A stretch of 64,000 nucleotides of DNA from contig JAQFVV010000030.1 of the NCBI GenBank assembly GCA_028023455.1, positions 6,404,501 through 6,468,500 on the forward strand, read 5' to 3'. The DNA is from Epiperipatus broadwayi. Lineage: Eukaryota > Onychophora > Udeonychophora > Euonychophora > Peripatidae. A program made the translations under genes and the position numbers. Below the pieces are notes generated by a model. It saw only the letters and a program-made list of their open reading frames with translations. It was not told the DNA's origin and ran no database searches. The stretch's first letter is position 1. Every line of letters starts with the position of its first letter. Shown in pieces: positions 35,611 to 46,640 of the stretch.

Positions 35611-36048
35611 AGATTAAACTTGTTATATAAAGAACTCACAAATAAGCTCTTAACAAGCTTTGCAGAATATCCCCAACCCCAGACCAGTTTCTGCTACTGG
35701 CTTTCTCAGTGAGGTGCTAGGATATTCAAGCATTAGATTAAAAACACCAGGACAAGCCCAGCACTTTATCTAATGGATAACTATTAAGTAGAAAATCTGA
35801 AATTTTCAGACATTTATATGTCTTCCATTAGATGAAGTTCTGGGCTTCATCTGGTATTTTTAATCTAATGCTTGAATATCCTAGCAGTTCACTGAGGAAG
35901 CCAGTAGCAGAAACCAGTCTGGGGTTGGCGATATTCTGCAAAGCTTTTTTAAGAGCTGTTAAGAGCTTATTTTCCAGCTTTGTAATAACACTTGTTAAAT
36001 TAGGTTATGTGACATATGACTTGATTTCTTTGTAAGATTAAACTTGTT
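35611..36048 (+). mobile_element. Family D-prime palindrome with 14-bp TSD
   Basis: AGATTAAACTTGTT at 35611-35624 and 36035-36048 brackets a 410-bp insert. Inverted arms run 35641-35820 and 35826-35972 (AATAAGCTCTTAACA, GCAGAATATC, ribozyme, TATTTTTAATCTAATG). A single-copy tail follows (GTTAAATTAGGTTATGTGAC). The TSD defines the unit: an inverted pair plus a one-sided tail, which suggests one transposed element rather than two chance insertions. Confidence 0.85.
35886..35925 (+). ncRNA. Hammerhead ribozyme, D-prime right arm
   Basis: CTGAGGA (35892-35898), short stem II 35899-35909, GAAAC (35910-35914), CA, GTC (35917-35919), then TGGGG pairing weakly with the upstream GTTCA. The left arm (minus, about 35676-35712) has the stronger stem I (ACCTCA) but its core reads CTGAGAA (35703-35709), a lesion at an invariant G. 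Neither arm alone is ideal. Confidence 0.6.
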
Positions 36049-36354
36049 TACATCTGAAGAATAGTTTGTATTTACAAAAGCAGAAAAACAACAGCTTTGC
36101 TGAAAAACACACGCATATATAAAAAGATATTCTATTTGATAAAATAATTGATAAAGTACATTTATTATTATTATATTTTGTTAAATACATTGAAAAATAA
36201 AGATGTATATGTAAGCAAAAATTGTCAATAGCTAAGTAGTTTCTAAATGTAAACCATAGTATACCAGCCAAAGCTTAATAAACCATAGAATTTACAATCT
36301 ATTGTCAAGCCAATCTCTGTAAATAAACATGAATTTCTTTATCTATAGCAGAGA

Positions 36355-36760
36355 TGGGGAAATTTTTTTCTGCCAATTTGTGGAATATATGGTTACGCTA
36401 AAGTACCAATAATTGTCTTTTCTCTTGATGTTTCTTTTTGTTGTCTATTTAAAATTTTCTCAATAACAGTTGTTGGATAACTATTTTTCATAAGAATTTG
36501 TTCTATATAGATCTTTTCTTTTTCCAAATCGGTTTCTGAACAAACGTCTTTTGTTCTGTTCCATAGTAATAGTATAACTTCATGATTTGTATTTCTGGTG
36601 TGATTGGATGAATATGCTATGTATTTTTTTTGTATGTATGGGCTTTATATTAACTGTAGTTTTAATTTTTCCATTAACAAGTCATGTCACAAAAACATCT
36701 AAAAATGCCAATTTTTATTCTAGTTTTGACTCTATTGTGAATCTATAAAATATCATGTGA
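36355..36760 (-). pseudogene. PLE reverse transcriptase C-part, inverted segment
   Basis: Read on the minus strand with frame breaks: an IES-LE-KLAFLDVFV segment (the PFLDV region of PLE polymerases), VNGKIKTTVNIKPIHT, then CSETDLEKEKIYIEQILMK, NSYPTTVIEKILNRQ and GTLA-PYIPQ. This follows the PLE order from the end of the palm to the linker before GIY-YIG. It lies in opposite orientation to the next PLE segment, immediately to its right, so the copy was inverted on insertion or later. It is dead: stops and frameshifts are frequent and the catalytic motifs lie outside what remains. Confidence 0.75.
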
Positions 36761-36889
36761 ATGTGGAAGGATGTATATTGGTGAGACCAGTCATTCCATT
36801 GAAAAGCAATTGCAAATCTAAAAACTGATGATTTGAAGAGAGAAAACAGATGTGTCTAAGGTAGCAGATCTATATCTACCAATGAACAT

Positions 36890-37441
36890 ATATTCAATTG
36901 GTTTTAAGCCAATAAACATCACATGATCACTATTTCTTATTCTTGCTCTTAACTGTTTTTAAAACAGGCAAAACTCTCTATACATATTGTCACTCAGTGC
37001 AATCCAGAGTAATCAATGGAATGTGATCATGCAAGGTTTATTGGTTTAAAACCAATCCTGCCTAATAGGATAGAGGTGGCTATGGTTATATACCAAAATG
37101 TATGGGTACTGAACTGAGTTCAGACCTATATGACTATATAAGCTGATGAGCTTGGATTGGAAATATTATAGTGTTTTCAATTTAAGCCTCATAGTTTTGT
37201 ACTTAAGTAGAGATAAAAGGTGGCTGTGGAGGATTGCATTAGATCCTAAGATCTAGCTGCAGTGCTCTCAGATCCAAGCTCCTCACTGATGAAGGCCACA
37301 AACCAGAAACTAGTCTGTGGCTATTGGATGAGTAGACACTAGATGGGGATTTTATGCACAAGCCTTCTGGCATCCATTGATTACTCTGGCTTGCACTGAG
37401 TGGCAATATATAGAGTTTTGCCTGTTTTAATATTCAATTGG
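36890..37441 (+). mobile_element. Family C element nested in PLE, 12-bp TSD
   Basis: ATATTCAATTGG at 36890-36901 and 37430-37441 flanks a 528-bp insert. Its left part carries the inverted C end (CAATAAACATCACATGATCA, ACTCTC-ATACATATTG), then a unique middle and the direct C end with ribozyme and TGGCATCCATTGATTACTC. Removing it rejoins the PLE reading frame, so the order of events is certain: PLE first, C later. Confidence 0.85.
37280..37322 (+). ncRNA. Hammerhead, family C, weakened
   Basis: CTGATGA (37286-37292), GAAAC (37306-37310) and GTC (37313-37315) are intact. Stem II has lost one G-C pair (AACC for AGCC) and stem I has a mismatch after the second pair (TGTGG). Confidence 0.6.
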
Positions 37442-37644
37442 GAAAATACAAAAATTTTGAATAAAGAAAGAAGAAAATTCAAAAAAGCCATTCACATAAC
37501 AATGGCAAGTAATTACATAAGTCAACCTAACATGACCATACATAAGGTCTGAAAACAGTTAAACAACTTTGCTCTTAAAAAAACATGGAGAAATCAGGAT
37601 GAACCTCATAGATAAGTATATGAAATTTCTACTGATTGTTGCGT

Positions 37645-38820
37645 TTGTAAAAATATTATTTTCCATTAAATGCAATCCATCTTATATTATATATGAATTG
37701 GCGTTAAATTTTCAATCTGAAAGCATATAGAAGCAATTATGTACTAGAGTACTTATAACCAAACCATAGTACTTGCTTTCAACACTGATGAAAGTTTGCC
37801 ATTATTTATCATTTCTGCTATCACAATATTTAGAACTTTATCATAACCTTTATGAACTCTTTTGCATTTAATTGTCCTATTATTTTTACACAGAATTTTA
37901 GGAAATATACATTTTTACAGATTTTATATACTCATAAAATATTAATTTTACTGTTAAATCAGTATTTCAAAAATTAGGAGTTATCTAGGAATTAAGACCG
38001 ATTTATTTCTTAGACTGGGACAACTTTTTGCAGATTTAGCACGTAATATATGATCAGAGATATTTAGTTTAATTTTTGAGAAATTTTAATTAAAAAAATT
38101 ATCAATCTATTTTGTAGCAAAATGATTATTAAATAATCTAAAACGTAGGTATGAGATTATTTTACTTTAAAAAATACGAACTTTTAGAAAATCTAGCTTA
38201 GTTGAAAATTCCATTATATTTGCTTTCTATAAGTAAAAAAAATCATAAAAATAGAATTAATTGCTTTTCATTTGTGTATTAGTTCACGACACGTTCTTTC
38301 CGTTTTTAAAACCATTCAATCTTATTTTCAACAGCTGTTTCATATATTTTACAAAAATTAGCTTTTCAGAGTTACAGTCAATAAAGTTTCTAAGCTAAAT
38401 AGTGCTACGTAAAAACAAAATCAGGAATTAAAAAAATGTTTTAAAATTATTAAAATTCAAATTTTCTAGAATATTTCTAGATGGTCTTTCGCCCATTTAA
38501 AGTCAAGATAACAAATAGCGGAACGAATATTACTAAACATCGAGTGAAGTAATTGGATTTTATAAGAAAAACGTAAATGGTTTAATTAATTTGGTATAAT
38601 TTGTATTTAAAGCAATACAAAACAGTTACCTGAACATAGACAATGAAATGGGTAATTATATTTATTTCTTTTAAAGTACTTCCTGTTTTCATAGGATATA
38701 AAATTGTTATAAAAATCTAGAATGTAAATGTTAATTATAATAATCGATCATCTTCTCAACTCTGCTTATCTATGTAAATATGCTATATTAAATATATGGT
38801 CCAAATATCTATACACGTTG
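37645..38820. other. AT-rich spacer
   Basis: Nothing is recognised on either strand. Confidence 0.35.
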
Positions 38821-38824
38821 TCTA

Positions 38825-39010
38825 TATATATACACACAGGATGTAGAGATGGTAATCTGGACCAACTGATGATTGCTGGTTAACATGAAATACATATATT
38901 GGTGATTATTTATCTTTTCAACATATATGTGTTCAAGTATATCAGTGTTATGAGATATAGTGGAGAGTGGTGGGTAGTGTGAAAGTCTGTGCTCATATAT
39001 CCTATATATT
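38825..39010 (+). mobile_element. Family A repeat, 5-prime truncated, with hammerhead
   Basis: Begins near GATGTAGAGATGGTAATC and ends GAAAGTCTGTGCTCATATA-CCTATA. The hammerhead spans 38861-38903: ACCAA, CTGATGA (38866-38872), GAAA (38887-38890) and TTGGT are intact. Stem II (38873-38886) has lost one G, so it pairs poorly. Confidence 0.75.
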
Positions 39011-39301
39011 ATATATACTTGTTGTAATAAAGTCAGTCAGATATTCTACGGTAATATCGCCACACAAACTCAAATATATATTATTATTCTAATTATTTAT
39101 TTCTAAAGCGCTTTTCGAAGGAACTATGCCTTCATTTTCAAAGCTATATCTATGCTAGAGATAATCTCTAGTTTCGAAAATGATTAGTAATAATCATTAG
39201 TGTAGTTATCAGAAATGGATGGCGTCAAAGTTGTGAATGGAGGAAGTTTGACAATGATAAATACTTTGCATATAGTAAAGATATATATGAGAGATAGTGA
39301 C

Positions 39302-39350
39302 CTGGGACAACTGATGAGTGCTGGTTCAGCACGAAATGCATCTTGGGGGT
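39302..39350 (+). ncRNA. Hammerhead ribozyme, A-related subfamily
   Basis: CTGATGA (39311-39317), perfect stem II GTGCT/AGCAC with a GGTTC loop (39318-39332), GAAA (39333-39336), TGCATC as a self-complementary stem III ending in C, then TTGGGG. Stem I has three outer mismatches (GACAA against TTGGG). Only about 80 bp of repeat (39285-39362) surrounds it, with a GTCATTTGTCTTTT end. Confidence 0.7.
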
Positions 39351-39639
39351 CATTTGTCTTTTATTATATCTTTATTTAAGTAAATTTAAAAAGAATGGGG
39401 AAGTATGGAGGTGTTTATTATATCTATAATTAAAAATTATATTTTCTATTTATATTAGGGGTCACTGTGCAGTATTTTTAATTGTTATAAGCTTACAAAA
39501 GAGTTAACATTTCTTTGCTCAGTTTAATTATTTAATTTTTATGAGAATAAAAAAAATCTTTTAAGTGTAATTTAAAATTATAAAAATTTAACAATGTAGA
39601 ATTTATTTTAAAAATTCATGATATATGATCTTAATACAA

Positions 39640-39820
39640 CTCATGATCACCATTTCTTATGCTTACTCACTGATGAAGGCCACAAGCTAGAAACTAGACT
39701 GGGGATATTGGACAAGTAGGCACTAGATAGGGATTTTATGCACAAGTGTTCTGGCATCCATTGATTACTGTGGCTTGCACTGAGTTGCACTACTGTATGG
39801 AGCGTTTTGCCTGTTTTGAT
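39640..39820 (+). mobile_element. Family C repeat, hammerhead mutated at cleavage site
   Basis: CTCATGATCACCATTTCTTA, CTGATGA (39670-39676), GAAAC (39690-39694), GGATATTGGACAAGTAGGC, CATCCATTGATTAC, GCACTACTGTATGGAG, GCCTGTTTTGAT. The cleavage triplet reads GAC (39697-39699) instead of GTC, which breaks the A-U pair next to the scissile site. Confidence 0.75.
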
Positions 39821-39829
39821 ACATGACCT

Positions 39830-40685
39830 TGTCTGTGACATTTTCTTTAAGCTTTTCCTAAGTGGTAATATTTTCCATTTCAATTTTTAAAAAGGTTTCA
39901 ATTAATAGCTCTGGAGCATCTTGTGTAAGCTGCCCATGTGAAAAGTAGGGTTTTTCTAAGTAAAACCCTGGATTATAAAATAGCTGCCATTCCAGTCCAT
40001 GCAACAATTAATGTATTTTTACCTAATGAACTCAACTTTTTGAATTAATGTACATAAAAATATTTTCCATTTCCATCCAGACTATCTATATATGTATAAA
40101 CTTGAATACTGATTTTAAAATGGCAACTGTTATAAGAAGAGAATGTTAGCATTCATATAGCAATATAATGAATAATGTTAGCATCTATATTCCAGTCTTG
40201 TTAATAAAATCAAGTTTTGAATTAACATGTGATACAAAAATGTTTTTCCACTTTAAATAATCTTCACATTTTATATCTTGCAAATTAGGAAGTGCTAAAA
40301 ACTAATAAAAATCAAATGCACAAATTGATGAATATCTTTGGTTTTAAACATATTCATATGTATTTCGGAATGCATGTCTAAAAATGACATTTCAAAATGC
40401 ATGCTTAGAGCTGAACTTTTTTGTAATAAAATAGAATACAGATTAGAATTATGAAAAAAACATATAAACAGGAGTAAATCCTTTTAAGGATGTACAAAGA
40501 AATTGTTATTATAAATACGATCTTAAAATATTTGTGAACAACGAAGTTCAAAACAAATCCTAATCTAAGAAAAACTGTGATAAGGTTATTAGTTAATTTC
40601 ATCAAGTTAGAATTATGGTAATAGATATAATTAAGACAACCAGTAATAAATATTAGAATAATGGAGGCTAGATGCTGAGTAGAAT
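39830..40685. other. AT-rich spacer
   Basis: No recognised element. Confidence 0.35.
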
Positions 40686-40689
40686 TCTA

Positions 40690-40789
40690 TATGTCAAAGC
40701 AGCCGGGAAGCGAATCTGAGACAACTGTCTGCAAGGCACTGCTTGCTTGCAAGGCAGCTGCTCTGTCCTCTCGGCTACCAACGCTTGAC
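40690..40789 (-). mobile_element. tRNA-derived SINE, minus strand
   Basis: ATGTCAAAGCAGCCGGGAAG, GCGAATC, GCTTGCTTGCAAGGCAGCTG, CTCTCGGCTACCAACGC, TTGAC. It lacks a clear A tail. Confidence 0.75.
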
Positions 40790-40984
40790 TGAGGATTATA
40801 TTAGCCAAATAATTTGCATGACACATAGCTTGAAGGAAGACCTCTTTGAACAATTGTCTTGCCTGTCTCTGAAGTTCTTACATCATTCTGAAAATTAGTG
40901 TAATTGAAAACTTTCTATTAAATAAAAGTTTGTAAATATATTTACAAAAGCTTATCAAGATAAGGTTAAAAACTATGTATTAAA

Positions 40985-41330
40985 ACCATTCATGAAAATT
41001 TCAATTTATCAGTTATTTATTTTTTTTACAACTACAAAAAAAAAATTACCTCAAAACAGATGTCAATCAAAACCTTAAAAACGTACAATTTTTATCATTT
41101 ATTTAAAAAACTTGACATTTATAATTCTTATAATAATTTTGTCAAATACATTGCTAAGATTAATAAAAGAAATTTTAACACTATTAACTCAAATCCTGCA
41201 GGTATTATATTTTAGTAAGAAATAATTTATTCTCTGTTTGAAGCTACCTATCTGGTATATTAAATATTTTCTAGGTAAACATTTATAATTTTTAATTTTT
41301 CAAATTATTTTATTATCCTAATTAGATTTG
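40985..41330 (+). repeat. Dispersed repeat G, copy 1
   Basis: It matches 63665-63970 in order: GAAAAT-CA-TTTA, TTATTTA...ACA-CT-AA, TTGACATTTATAATTCTTA against TTAACATTTATAATTCTTA, AAGATTA, CTCAAAT, TAAATA-TTT-TAGG. Diverged; family unknown. Confidence 0.55.
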
Positions 41331-41344
41331 CTTATATATATATA

Positions 41345-41525
41345 TATATGAAATCTTAAACTAGATTTCAAGAGATTGTAAAAGACCCAGAAAGAGACTA
41401 CATGTAAGATGGATAAAATAAGAAAGTGTGCAGGAGTGATGTGGAGAAGAGAAGCTAATGATTGGAGAAGATGGTTCGAACTTGCAGAGACCTTCATCCT
41501 GCAGTAGATTGATAATGGTTGATAA
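41345..41525 (+). pseudogene. RTE-type LINE extreme 3-prime end
   Basis: Short remnant encoding RPRKRLHVRWI, RKCAGVMWRREAN, WRRWFELAETFIL and IDNG, preceded by a TA run. It is the same family as 13379 and 32933 but truncated even further, with stops. Confidence 0.75.
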
Positions 41526-41529
41526 TGCT

Positions 41530-43520
41530 ATATACTTCATGCTTGAATGCTAAAAATTACGAGCAAAATTTAAAGTTAAAAGTTTTAATAAATTTTTATA
41601 AATAAATATTAAATATCTATTATAAATGCATAGGTAAATGTACGGTATAATTAATTATAAAGTCAATTTGTGTTGAAAACAAAATAGTTTCTAAAATTTA
41701 AAAGGATAATAGATTCTAAATTTAACTAAAAGTAGTTTAAAAGAAAAAAAGGTGTTTTTGTTTAACAATAAAAAAGGTGGAAATGACATTCTAGAAAAAC
41801 TAATTAGAATGCTTGTAAACAGATAACTAGATTAAAATTTAAGGGACAAGTAAAATAATTTAATTAAAAAGGTTGTTACTCCCACTCAAAAATAAGATCT
41901 TGCAAATAGTGCATTGGAAAAATGAACTCGGACTTAAGCGAAAGTAATGGAGTTATCTATAATCCATGAGTCAGAGGATCCAAACAACAAGAAATCGATC
42001 CTAATTTTATTGATAAGATAGCTTCAAACTATACAAATAGTGTTGGAAATCATGTTGGTTTTTATTCTGCATTTATTATTATTATTATTATTTTACCTTG
42101 ATTCTGCCAGTGATTATTATTCTGCTTTAATTAATTTTATCTGCTAGTTTCAACCAGTCTCTCATGCAAGAGTAGAGAAGCTGTTGACTGCCTTACTCTG
42201 TTAATCTGGCAGAGAGTAGGCCAAAAACCCATTGCTGAATCATGTCAAAGAAGCTATCAACAACACAAAAAACCATCTGAATGTGTGTCCCCTATATATT
42301 CATCTTAGAGGAAGAAAAAGCTAATGTGTAGCGCTACAGAAAGAACCAGCCTCAAAACAAGACTTAATTAATATCTGCACATCCAAAATGAATGTGAACT
42401 AGTGACTTCAACCTTCATTCACCATAGCTATAGTTAAGAATCAAGTCTGCCAATATGTAAAGACTGAACCTGAACTTTTGAAAGAATAAGTATAAACTTT
42501 AAACTAATCTTTAGTTAATTATTGTCTCCTATTAATGAAATATGTTAATGAATAGTTATTTACTTAATCTGTTTATGATAAGCTATGGCAAGAGATTGTA
42601 GTTTGTTTTATTTAAATATGCCACAATTTAGTCAGCGCTAATGGTAATAAATTAGTTTATAAAAAGGCAATTAGATTGTAAACCCAATCTCTTGCCATGC
42701 TATTAAAAGATGTATATTAGTTAAATCATTATTTCCACTTTATTTAAAAGATAAACATGTTAAAGCAGTAAATTTATTAAATTATGAGTAAAAGGCAATT
42801 GTGCTGCATTGACAAGCTAGATTATGGTTCTATTAAGTAGATGTCGGTTTTAACTAACTAGCCTTGTAATTGAATTATTATTATTGATAAAAATGGCAGC
42901 TAGTATCCATCAATTCAGTTTATGAGTTATATATGATTTTCATTCTTATCTAACATATTAGTATTAGATAATTATAACATCATTTGTGATTGCTGGTCCC
43001 TTACAATCATTATCTTATTTAAAACAGTGATGTGTGATAGATGATCAAATTCTAATATATCCCATCCATACATATTGTGTAATGATATGTATGCAACTGT
43101 CTGTCACTGTATGCTATATATGCTGTAGAAGTTTAATTCCTACACTAGGTATATAATCTTTCCATGTATGTGTTCTCATATAACTATTGTAATACAGTTA
43201 TGAATCTTTGTATTTTACATTTACATTTTATTACTTTTTGCATACTAATATCATAAACTGAAATTGATCACAACAATCAATTAGTAAGATAATTCTTAAT
43301 TTATAAGCTTGTATCAGTTAGCATAAAAACAGCGGTTACAATAGTTGAGAGCAGATAGGTGTCTATGTAATAGATTGGAATCCATTCATATAATTAATAG
43401 TATTCTAAACTAGTATCAATTATTTTAAACATTCAATCACCCTATATCTGTGCATAATTAAAAATAAATTAATATAATAAAATTTGGAAAGGTTTATTTA
43501 CCTTAAATTAAGACTATGTG
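41530..43520. other. Spacer
   Basis: No recognised gene or repeat. 42120-42480 is slightly GC-richer but has stops in every frame. Confidence 0.3.
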
Positions 43521-43523
43521 CCT

Positions 43524-43645
43524 AAAATGCGACAGTAGGGACCTCTACAAATCTAAACACAAGATTAACGACTTTAAAAGACAAGAGCGGCCACTCTTAT
43601 CTTCAACACAATTTCTAAATATATAGGTGAATCTAAAGCATTTTA
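43524..43645 (+). repeat. Dispersed repeat F, copy 2
   Basis: CAGTAGGGACCTCTACA, AAACACAAGATTAACG and ATATAGGTGAATCTAAAGCA match the 28955 copy. Confidence 0.6.
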
Positions 43646-43649
43646 ATTT

Positions 43650-44645
43650 GAGAGGTGAATCTATTAACTACTTCACTGATTAAGTCCATAATTTCTATAC
43701 AAACTAACATATGCGAAATCTTTCGATTTACAACGAGTCAGTATGAAGTTCTTATAATTAAAAATCTTTTAAAACAATTTAAATTAAGTTATAAATCAAG
43801 TGACTAAAGTTACACCGGTGTATGTTTGTATTGTATATGCATAAATAAATACTGCTGTCTCATTATTTTTGGCAATTTGTAATTTTTATGGAGTGCACGT
43901 GGGGATTGCCCTTGAATGATTTGCATGTGAGTTGTGCACTTCTGTCAGTTACAATATATATATATGATTTATCACTTGTTATCTATATTTCTGTATTTAG
44001 TTGGAGTATTGCTTCAAATACTTATCTGCCAAGGAAAAATAATTAAACTTTCCAGATATTTAAAATAAATATTAGTTATTATATTTGAAAGATAAATATG
44101 TGTTTGTAGAGACATTCTATGGATTTTAAATATTAATTCTTTAACGGTCAATTTCTTATTTTTCATTTAAATAGTGAAATCTTTATTTGTATTATTGTTT
44201 TGTTAAATTTTGTCCCCCCCGTCCGCTTCATATTTTTCATTGTTTGTTTTGTCAATGTTTTTCTCATATTTTCAATGAGACTGGACCAGAGGGCAAATAG
44301 AAATATTTTTATGAAAAAAAAGATTGTGCTCTAAATAAATGTTCTTTTTTTTTTTCAATTCTTTATTTGTACATAAATCACCTTAATTAATGATTATTTA
44401 ATTAACAATTCAACATGAATGCTTAATTAATATATGAAATACTATTACTTCTACATTTAAAACTAGAAGGATCTCTTTTCCATTACATAATTGCCAGCCT
44501 GAGAGTGCGAGCATAGCTAGTGATTATTCTCCAATTATTGAACACAAACATGACATTTCCATTATGTATAACATTTAATATGGACTTGTGATCATAATAT
44601 ATCCAAATAAGCTATGATTGATCATATTAAAGGAGTATATTTGAG
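43650..44645. other. AT-rich spacer
   Basis: Contains a C-rich islet at 44214-44225. Nothing is recognised. Confidence 0.35.
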
Positions 44646-44650
44646 AGTTT

Positions 44651-45378
44651 GGAGCAATTGGATAAAGGAATATCTGAATAATTTAGAGAAAAGGTTCAAA
44701 ATAGAACAGTTAGATAAAGGAATATTTTAATAATTTAGAAAAAAGGTCCAAAATAGAGCAGTTGGATACAGGAATATCTTAATAATTTAGAAAAAAGGCC
44801 CAAAATAGAGCAGTTGGATAAAGGAATATCTTAATAATTTAGAAAAAAGGCCCAAAATAGAGCAGTTGGATAAAGGAATATCTTAAAAATTTAGAAAAAA
44901 GGTCCAAAATAGAACAGTTGGATAAAGGAATATCTTAATAATTTAGAGAAAAGATCCAAAATAGAACAGTTGGATAAAGAAATATCTTAATAATTTAGAA
45001 AAAAGGCCCAAAATAGAGCAGTTGGATAAAGGAATATCTTAATAATTTAGAAAAAAGGTCCAAAATAGAACAGTTGGATAAAGGAATATCTTAATAATTT
45101 AGAGAAAAGATCCAAAATAGAACAGTTGGATAAAGAAATATCTTAATAATTTAGAGAAAAGGCCCAAAATAGAGCAGTTGGATAAAGGAATATCTTAATA
45201 ATTTAGAAAAAAGGTCCAAAATAGAACAGTTGGATAAAGGAATATCTTAATAATTTAGAGAAAAGATCCAAAATAGAACAGTTGGATAAAGGAATATCTT
45301 AATAATTTAGAAAAAAGGTCCAAAATAGAACAGTTGGATAAAGGAATATCTTAATAATTTAGAGAAAGGCTCAAAATC
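44651..45378 (+). repeat. 52-bp minisatellite, ~14 units, with 156-bp super-period
   Basis: The unit start CAGTTGGATA recurs at 44707 (variant), 44759 and 44811, exactly 52 bp apart, and continues to about 45378. Units differ in the segment after TTTAGA: AAAAAGGCCC...GAGC, AAAAAGGTCC...GAAC or GAAAAGATCC...GAAC. From about the fourth unit these three types repeat in fixed order three times, which is a 156-bp higher-order repeat. 52 is not a multiple of 3 and stops are frequent, so it is not coding. Confidence 0.9.
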
Positions 45379-45379
45379 A

Positions 45380-46350
45380 ATTGAACTAATAACTAACTAT
45401 AGAAGGAGATTAAGTAAAAAAAAAACAAAACTGATGTCAGAATGGGTAGGAGAATTTTAGAGAGAACAGGAAGTAATGATTTAAATGATTATTTTACAAT
45501 AATCATCTAATATCAATGTAACTTTTAGTAAATTTAAGATATAATATTTACTTTGGATAATCTAAATCAAATGCAGTTAAAAATAAAAAGTGTTACTGTA
45601 GAACAACTTGTTCGCCAAAATTGTGAACAATTCGCTGTACTTATAAAAAAATATAACTATAATGTGCAAGAAAGTGGGCACAGACAGTGAATAGAAGAGA
45701 AAATAAATGTTTGAAAAAATGAATTTAAAAATATGTTAATATTTAGGAAAAAATGAGAAGAAAAACAATAAAGATAAAAATATAATTCTGAAATAAAATT
45801 TAAAAAACAGAAAATACTAGAAAGAAAAAGGAGAATAAAAAGAAAAACATATGTGAAATGAGAAACAAAAATTAGTGTAAATTTTTAGAAAGATTATGAA
45901 AAAGCTTTATAAACAGATAAAAAGACTTAATAATCCAAAAATGATGAGAGGATTGGAGACCTTGCACTTGGTGAAGAGTATAAAAAAATATAAAGCTGGC
46001 AGAACTAGTAGAGAAAAATTTAAAATAAATGGAGAAACTTAGTGAATCAAAAGTTGTAAAGACAAGTCTATTGTAAAATAAATATAGTAGTTATAGGAAC
46101 CGTTATAGGATAAGATATTCTTTTTGATCAATAGTATATACATTTGGAAAAAAAGCAATTTAAAAATGATCAGATTTGGCAGATATTTATGAAAATTTTG
46201 AGTGGAAAAATCATCACTCTGAAAATAAAATCAACAATGAGCACAGAAAATATGATAACTAAAATTCAAAACAACAAAAATATTTCTCTTTCCAGTAGTG
46301 TTTAATTTTTAATATCAAACAAATGAAAATAAATAACTTCATGGATTATA
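45380..46350. other. Purine-rich stretch after the minisatellite
   Basis: The plus strand is unusually rich in A and G. No frame of length or family resemblance was found. Confidence 0.35.
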
Positions 46351-46354
46351 ATGT

Positions 46355-46640
46355 TTTAAGCCAATAAACATCACATGAACACCACTTCTTATGCTTGTGT
46401 ATAACTGTTTTAAAACAGGCACAACTCACTATACGTATTGCCACACACAGCAAGCTAGGGTAATCAATAGATGCCAGAAGGCTTGTGCATAAAATCCCCA
46501 TCTAGTGTGAAGGCCACAAGACAGAAATTAGTCTGGGGATATTGGATGAGTAGGCACTAGATGGGGATTTTATGGACAAGCCTTCTGGCATCCATTGATT
46601 ACTCTAGCTTGCTGTGTGTGGTAATATTGTACCGGTCAAA
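46355..46640. mobile_element. Family C palindrome
   Basis: TAAACATCACATGAAC, an inverted C segment (GATGCCAGAAGGCTTGTGCA, AAAATCCCCATCTAGTG), then the direct C segment (CAGAAATTAGTCTGGGG, GGATTTTATGGACAAGCC, GCATCCATTGATTACTC). The two arms meet near 46505. The CTGATGA box is deleted and GAAAC reads GAAAT, so the ribozyme is dead. Confidence 0.75.

Larger units (their letters stand above)
36740..37640 (+). pseudogene. PLE GIY-YIG C-terminus, split by family C
   Basis: Plus strand: KISCECGRMYIGETSHSIEK is the YIG half of a GIY-YIG nuclease with its upstream Cys pair. Near 36884-36901 NEHIFNW is interrupted by a 528-bp insertion, and the frame resumes at 37442 as ENTKILNKERRKFKKAIHI, the usual PLE C-terminal helix with its conserved Glu. 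In live PLEs this domain nicks DNA for target priming. Several stops show it is no longer coding. Confidence 0.75.

Noticed and set aside
44651-45378. CRISPR array
   Set aside because: Units are contiguous with no unique spacers, and the context is eukaryotic. It is a minisatellite.
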